Shown here in pieces: positions 60,463 to 64,000 of a DNA stretch of 64,000 nt (position 1 is its first letter; each line of letters starts with the position of its first letter). The notes below the pieces were generated by a model. It had not been told where the DNA came from. It worked only from the letters and a program-made list of their open reading frames with translations, and did no database searches. Position numbers and translations under genes: made by a program. The stretch comes from Sandaracinaceae bacterium (GTDB lineage: Bacteria > Myxococcota_A > Polyangia > Polyangiales > Houyiibacteriaceae): positions 372,001 through 436,000 of the forward strand of contig JADJJE010000001.1 of NCBI GenBank assembly GCA_016706685.1. The letters are read 5' to 3'.

Positions 60463-62762
60463 GCGCGCGCGGCGAGGGCGTCTGCGTCCTCGCCGCGGCC
60501 CTCTGCGCGGTAGCAGATGGCCAGCGTGCGCAGCGCGGCAGTCTCCCCCCGCGGGTCCTCGGCAGCGCGGGCGCTCTGCAGCGCGCGCAGGCCCTCGCGC
60601 ACGGCGGCCTTGCCGTCCCCCTCTTGGAGATGGATCAGCGCGAGGGTGAGCGCCGCGCGGGCGCGGTCTGCCGGGCGGTCGGCGCCTCCCCGGCTCTGCA
60701 TGCGGGTGTAGGCTGTGCGCGCGGCGCTGGGTGAGCCACGCAGCACCGCGAGCGCCACCCGCAACCGGTCGGCCGCGGCCAGGCTGCGCCCCTGAGCGAT
60801 GGCCAGCTCCACGTAGCGCTCGGCACGCTCGAAGTCGCGCGCCTGCATGGCGTCGATGGCGCGCACGGTCGCAGCTCCTCCCACCACGGTGCTGGTGTCC
60901 ATGGAGTCGCCCGGCAGCGAGGCGCGCGCCGGGTTGGCCTCGCGCTCACGCCGCTTGATGGTCTGTGAGACGTGGGCGGCCACACGGCGCGTGTCGTCGT
61001 CCGGCAGGAACTGCACGGCGGCCGCCGCCAGGCGGAGCGCGCTACGCAAGTGCCCCGCTTCCGCCGCAGCCACGGCGGCCGTGAGCAGCCCCTTGGCGCC
61101 TGCCTCGGCGTCTCCTCCCTCGGCCAGGTAGAAGGCCAGCGTGGCGCCCGCGAACGTGGCGCAGGGCCCGGCAGCGCGCACTGCCTCGGCGACGAAGCGG
61201 TAGAGCTCGGCGCGCCGCGCTGGCGGCATGGCGCCCAGCACCACGTGACGCAGCTGCTCGGACGTGGGCCGCCACTCGGTGCGATGCTCCAAGAGCCAGG
61301 CGGCCGAGAGCGCCTCCACAGCCTGGGTGGCCTCTTCGCGCGAGATCCCATCGTGGCCGGCCACCACCAGCAGGGCTTCGTCGCCCGCCCCCTGCGGCAG
61401 GAGGCAGACCATCTCCAGCACGCGGTGCGCGATGGGGTCCACGCCGCGCAGCCGGTCGGCCAGGAGACGCTCGAGCGGCACGGCGCCGTCCACCGTGGGC
61501 GGCGACAGGCGGAAGCGGAAGCGCCCGGCCTCGTGGATCAAGTCTCCGGCCGAGACCAGCGCGCGCGCCGCCTCGATGACGCCGAGGGGAGTGTCACCCC
61601 CGATGGCCGCCACGCGCGACGCGAGCCCGCTGCCCTCTGGCTCTCCGAGGACCATGCACGCGAGCGCACGGGCGAGCGCGGGCGTGAGGCGCGGCAGCGA
61701 GAACTCCACCACACCACTCGCGGCGATGGCGGCCGGCACGCGCCCCTCTTCGGGCAGGCGCACCACCAGCACGGACTCGGCGCCCGGCTCGTCGATGACC
61801 TCGTTGAGGACCTTCAGCGTGGACGGGTCGATGCCGCCCACCGGGTCCAGCAAGACGACCGACTTCCCAGCGCGCTTTCCGTGCCCGCGGTCCAGCATGG
61901 CGCGCACCAGCAGCGCCGCCTCGTCGAGGGTGAGCACCTCGCCGCGCAGGAGCTTGGTGAGACGCCCACGACCGGCGTCCGGGAGCGCGGCGAACGCCGT
62001 GTGGACCGCGTGGTCCGAGCCGAACTGGTGTGCCAGCGCGAGGCGCAAGCTACCCAGCGGCTCGAGCCCGCCGGGGACACCGGCCACGTGCAGCACCAAG
62101 GGCGGGTCCAGCTCCTCCACGAGCTTGGTCCAGAGGCGACGCGCGCCGGCACCGCTCGGACCACGCAGGATGAGCCGCACGCTGCCGCCGCGCCGCGCCG
62201 CCTCGACGATGGCGCGCGACGCCTCTTCGACCGGCTGCAGCAGCCCTGCCCGGCGCAAGTGCCGGAGCGCGTCGCGGCAGTCCGTGAGGAACGCGTGACC
62301 CCGGTCGATGGCGTCGCCGCGCAGGCCAGCGGAGCCCGTGTTCACGGTGCGTGAGAAGAGGAACGCCTCGCGCGCGATGGCCTGGCACGCTGGGTCGAGC
62401 ACCAGCTCACCGAACCGGGCACGGTTGGCCAGCAGCTGCGCCCGGTCGAACGCTGCGCCCACCAAGACGGCCCCCTGCTCTTCCACCTCACCCACGGCCA
62501 CCCCGAGCGCCACGCGCAGGCCCGCCATGCTCTGGTCGAGCGCGTCGGCGCGCTGCAACGTCTCGAGGCCCCAAGCGAGCGCCACCTGGATGTCGTGCAT
62601 CTCGAACAGCACCACGAGCGTGGAGCCCACGCGCAGCACGACACGGCCCCCGGCCTCACGCGCGCGGAGGGCGAGATCGTCCGTCCACGCGTCGTGCGCC
62701 CCGGGATCCTCCTGCTCGTCGAGCACCGGGATCGCGCGATGCCAGAGGACCACGCACTCCAT
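60423..62762 (-). CDS. Cyclase-homology / ATPase-like / TPR-like regulator with degenerate P-loop
   Basis: A 779-residue protein. The N-terminal ~150 residues resemble a degenerate nucleotide-cyclase homology domain (GGRVVLRVGSTLVVLFEMHDIQVAL, VALGVAVGEVEEQGAVLVG) without visible catalytic Asp pair. The middle resembles an AAA/STAND ATPase: RLILRGPSGAGARRLW is Walker A-like but lacks the Lys, and VVLLDPVGGIDP is Walker B-like. The C-terminal ~250 residues are helical repeats of TPR type (YVELAIAQGRSLAAADRLRVALAVL). Proteins of this layout are common regulators in Myxococcota. It likely binds rather than hydrolyses ATP. Confidence 0.6.
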   Translation of the reverse strand: MECVVLWHRAIPVLDEQEDPGAHDAWTDDLALRAREAGGRVVLRVGSTLVVLFEMHDIQVALAWGLETLQRADALDQSMAGLRVALGVAVGEVEEQGAVLVGAAFDRAQLLANRARFGELVLDPACQAIAREAFLFSRTVNTGSAGLRGDAIDRGHAFLTDCRDALRHLRRAGLLQPVEEASRAIVEAARRGGSVRLILRGPSGAGARRLWTKLVEELDPPLVLHVAGVPGGLEPLGSLRLALAHQFGSDHAVHTAFAALPDAGRGRLTKLLRGEVLTLDEAALLVRAMLDRGHGKRAGKSVVLLDPVGGIDPSTLKVLNEVIDEPGAESVLVVRLPEEGRVPAAIAASGVVEFSLPRLTPALARALACMVLGEPEGSGLASRVAAIGGDTPLGVIEAARALVSAGDLIHEAGRFRFRLSPPTVDGAVPLERLLADRLRGVDPIAHRVLEMVCLLPQGAGDEALLVVAGHDGISREEATQAVEALSAAWLLEHRTEWRPTSEQLRHVVLGAMPPARRAELYRFVAEAVRAAGPCATFAGATLAFYLAEGGDAEAGAKGLLTAAVAAAEAGHLRSALRLAAAAVQFLPDDDTRRVAAHVSQTIKRREREANPARASLPGDSMDTSTVVGGAATVRAIDAMQARDFERAERYVELAIAQGRSLAAADRLRVALAVLRGSPSAARTAYTRMQSRGGADRPADRARAALTLALIHLQEGDGKAAVREGLRALQSARAAEDPRGETAALRTLAICYRAEGRGEDADALAARAQPMAPPPSTSMV

Positions 62763-62770
62763 GCGTCAGC

Positions 62771-63445
62771 TCATTCGCGCAGGCGCGCCTTCAGGGCTTC
62801 GAGTTCGTCCTCGATGGCGCCATCGCCGCCGGTGCGCTCGAGGCGTCGGAACTTGGCATCCACCTCGAGGCGCTCGGGGTCTTCCAGCACGGAGTGCGCC
62901 TCCACCTCGGCGTCCAGCTGCGCGATGCGCCCGCTCATGCGCTCGAGCTCGCCGAAGGTGCCCGTGCTGCCGAGGCCGCCGCCGGCAAGCTCGCCGGGCA
63001 CGTCACGCGCCCGCCGCACCTGCTGCGCGAGGGTGGCCTTGCGCGCCTTGAGGTCTTCGATCTGACGCTCCACGCGCTCGAGCGTGTCGCGCATCTCGTC
63101 CGCCGCGACCAGGTTCTGGTTGGCCCGCGCCGAAGCCTCGCCGGCCTTCTTGGTGAGGCGCGCTTTCTGCTTGAGCGCTTCCCGCGCCAGGGCGTCGTCT
63201 CCGTTGCGCAGCGCCAGCACCGCACGGTCTTCCCAGACGGCCACCTCGGCCAGCGTCTCTTCCTTCTCTTTGTCGATGCGCTTGGACGCGCCCAGCGTGG
63301 TGATGAGCTCGCGCTTGGCGCGCTTCACCTCGGCCTCCATCTCGATGATGGTCTGGGAGATCAGCTTCTCGGGGTCCTCCGCGCCGTCCAGCATGGAGTT
63401 GAGGTTCGATTTGATCACTTGATTCAGTCGGCCAAAGATCCCCAT
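62771..63445 (-). CDS. PspA/IM30 family protein
   Basis: A 224-residue coiled-coil protein beginning GIFGRLNQVIKSNLNSMLDGAEDPEKLI, the membrane-binding amphipathic N-terminal helix of PspA/Vipp1. Long charged helices follow (EMEAEVKRAKRELITTLGASKRI, ALKQKARLTKKAGEASARA). The family stabilises damaged membranes (ESCRT-III-like). The start is ATG 63445. It lies 8 bases after the stress-regulator-like gene on the same strand and is divergent from hisC by 116 bases. Confidence 0.88.
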   Translation of the reverse strand: MGIFGRLNQVIKSNLNSMLDGAEDPEKLISQTIIEMEAEVKRAKRELITTLGASKRIDKEKEETLAEVAVWEDRAVLALRNGDDALAREALKQKARLTKKAGEASARANQNLVAADEMRDTLERVERQIEDLKARKATLAQQVRRARDVPGELAGGGLGSTGTFGELERMSGRIAQLDAEVEAHSVLEDPERLEVDAKFRRLERTGGDGAIEDELEALKARLRE

Positions 63446-63561
63446 AGCGCTCCGGGTGGGTCGAGAGGTTCGAGGAGAAGCGTTCCACGCCACGGCGCGC
63501 GTGTAAATGGTGCAGGAAGCCCTCGAAGGGGGCGCCCAGTCGGGCTACAACAGGGCCCGCC

Positions 63562-64000
63562 ATGTCCGACCCGCTCACCGCGCTCCGCGCGCTCGTCCCC
63601 GAGACCACCCGTGCGCTGACCGCCTACCGCGTGCCGGCCACGCCGCCGCCCATCAAGCTGGACGCCAACGAGAGCCCCTGGCCGTTGCCCCGCGCGGCAC
63701 GCACGCGCCTCGCGGAAGCGCTGGCGCAGGTGGAGCTGCACCGCTACCCCGACGGGCGCGCGCAGGGTGTGCGGGCAGGCCTCGCGGCGCGACATGGCGG
63801 AAAGCCCGACGACTACGTGCTGGGCTCCGGCAGCGACGAGGTCATCGCCATGCTGATGACGGCTTGCAACCAGCCGCGCGCTGGGCGCCCACGCGCCACG
63901 GTGCTGTTCCCCACGCCCACCTTCGTGATGTACGGCATCACGTCGCGCGCCCTCGGGCTCGAGCCCGTGGAGGTGCCGCTCACGGCCGACTTCGACCTGG
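63562..64000 (+). CDS. hisC: Histidinol-phosphate aminotransferase, 5' part (cut by window edge)
   Basis: The first ~146 residues fit HisC: IKLDANESPWPLP near 30-42, HRYPDGRAQGVR, VLGSGSDEVIAMLM and LFPTPTFVMYGITSRALGLE. The PLP Lys lies beyond the window. This enzyme makes histidinol phosphate from imidazole-acetol phosphate. It starts with ATG at 63562, 116 bases from the PspA gene. Other his genes are not visible. Confidence 0.85.
   Translation, partial: MSDPLTALRALVPETTRALTAYRVPATPPPIKLDANESPWPLPRAARTRLAEALAQVELHRYPDGRAQGVRAGLAARHGGKPDDYVLGSGSDEVIAMLMTACNQPRAGRPRATVLFPTPTFVMYGITSRALGLEPVEVPLTADFDL

Overview
This 64-kb window is very GC-rich (about 70%) and nearly fully coding. I see no tRNA, rRNA, CRISPR array, insertion sequence, integrase or phage gene. 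The gene content points to a chromosome fragment from the Myxococcota, probably a Polyangiales/Sandaracinaceae-like lineage: Cys- and Asp-rich lipoproteins, FHA and TPR proteins, an ABC1 kinase, an ECF sigma factor, tandem heavy-metal RND operons and many Lrp- and acyl-CoA-type metabolic genes. This placement is inference from gene content, because no phylogenetic marker search was possible. The window cuts an ECF sigma gene at the left edge and hisC at the right edge.

Layout. 1-5 kb: a partial sigma factor and exported protein, a lipoprotein, and DUF2293, P-loop and FHA proteins. 5-13 kb: lipid and acyl-CoA metabolism (APH-type kinase divergent from an acyl-CoA dehydrogenase, DedA, acyl-CoA synthetase, AraC regulator, GST, SDR). 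13-21 kb: ABC1 kinase, DUF2071, an orphan TRAP binding protein, purC, an N-formylglutamate amidohydrolase-like gene, a frameshifted outer-membrane protein, a Tat-type lipoprotein and a truncated hemoglobin. A run of 47 G lies between two convergent genes here.

21.3-37 kb is the most striking accessory region. Two head-to-tail copies of one five-gene cassette sit on the minus strand: blaI-type repressor, M56 metallopeptidase, TolC-like channel, CusB/CzcB-like adaptor, CusA/CzcA-like RND pump. The downstream copy (module B) also carries an EamA permease with a very His-rich tail. Each copy has its own pair of inverted repeats with a 7-base spacer, one at the repressor promoter and one near the start of tolC. 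The arms differ between copies (ACCGA/TCGGT versus TACTA/TAGTA), which suggests duplication followed by insulation of regulation and probably of metal specificity.

39-46.5 kb holds a compact divergent lipid-assembly cluster. One arm encodes fatty acyl-AMP ligase, ACP and 4HBT thioesterase. The other encodes a competent ketosynthase, a ketosynthase-like partner lacking both catalytic histidines, an alpha-oxoamine synthase and a class V PLP enzyme. Together they could activate a fatty acid, load and extend it on ACP, and condense it with an amino acid to a long-chain aminoketone. This is an inference, and I cannot match it to a described pathway.

46.5-52 kb is a tightly overlapping minus-strand operon: glycerol kinase (frameshifted), UPF0158, SurA-like, VTC polyphosphate polymerase domain, DUF4956 membrane protein, small membrane protein, lipoprotein. 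52-59.6 kb is a single 2,525-residue TPR-like protein. The right end has an SDR, a cyclase-like/ATPase-like/TPR regulator with a degenerate P-loop, a PspA/IM30 protein and hisC.

Three otherwise intact genes are broken by single-base indels in short G or C runs. Together with the 47-G run this suggests assembly or sequencing error rather than true pseudogenes, though that cannot be settled from the sequence alone.
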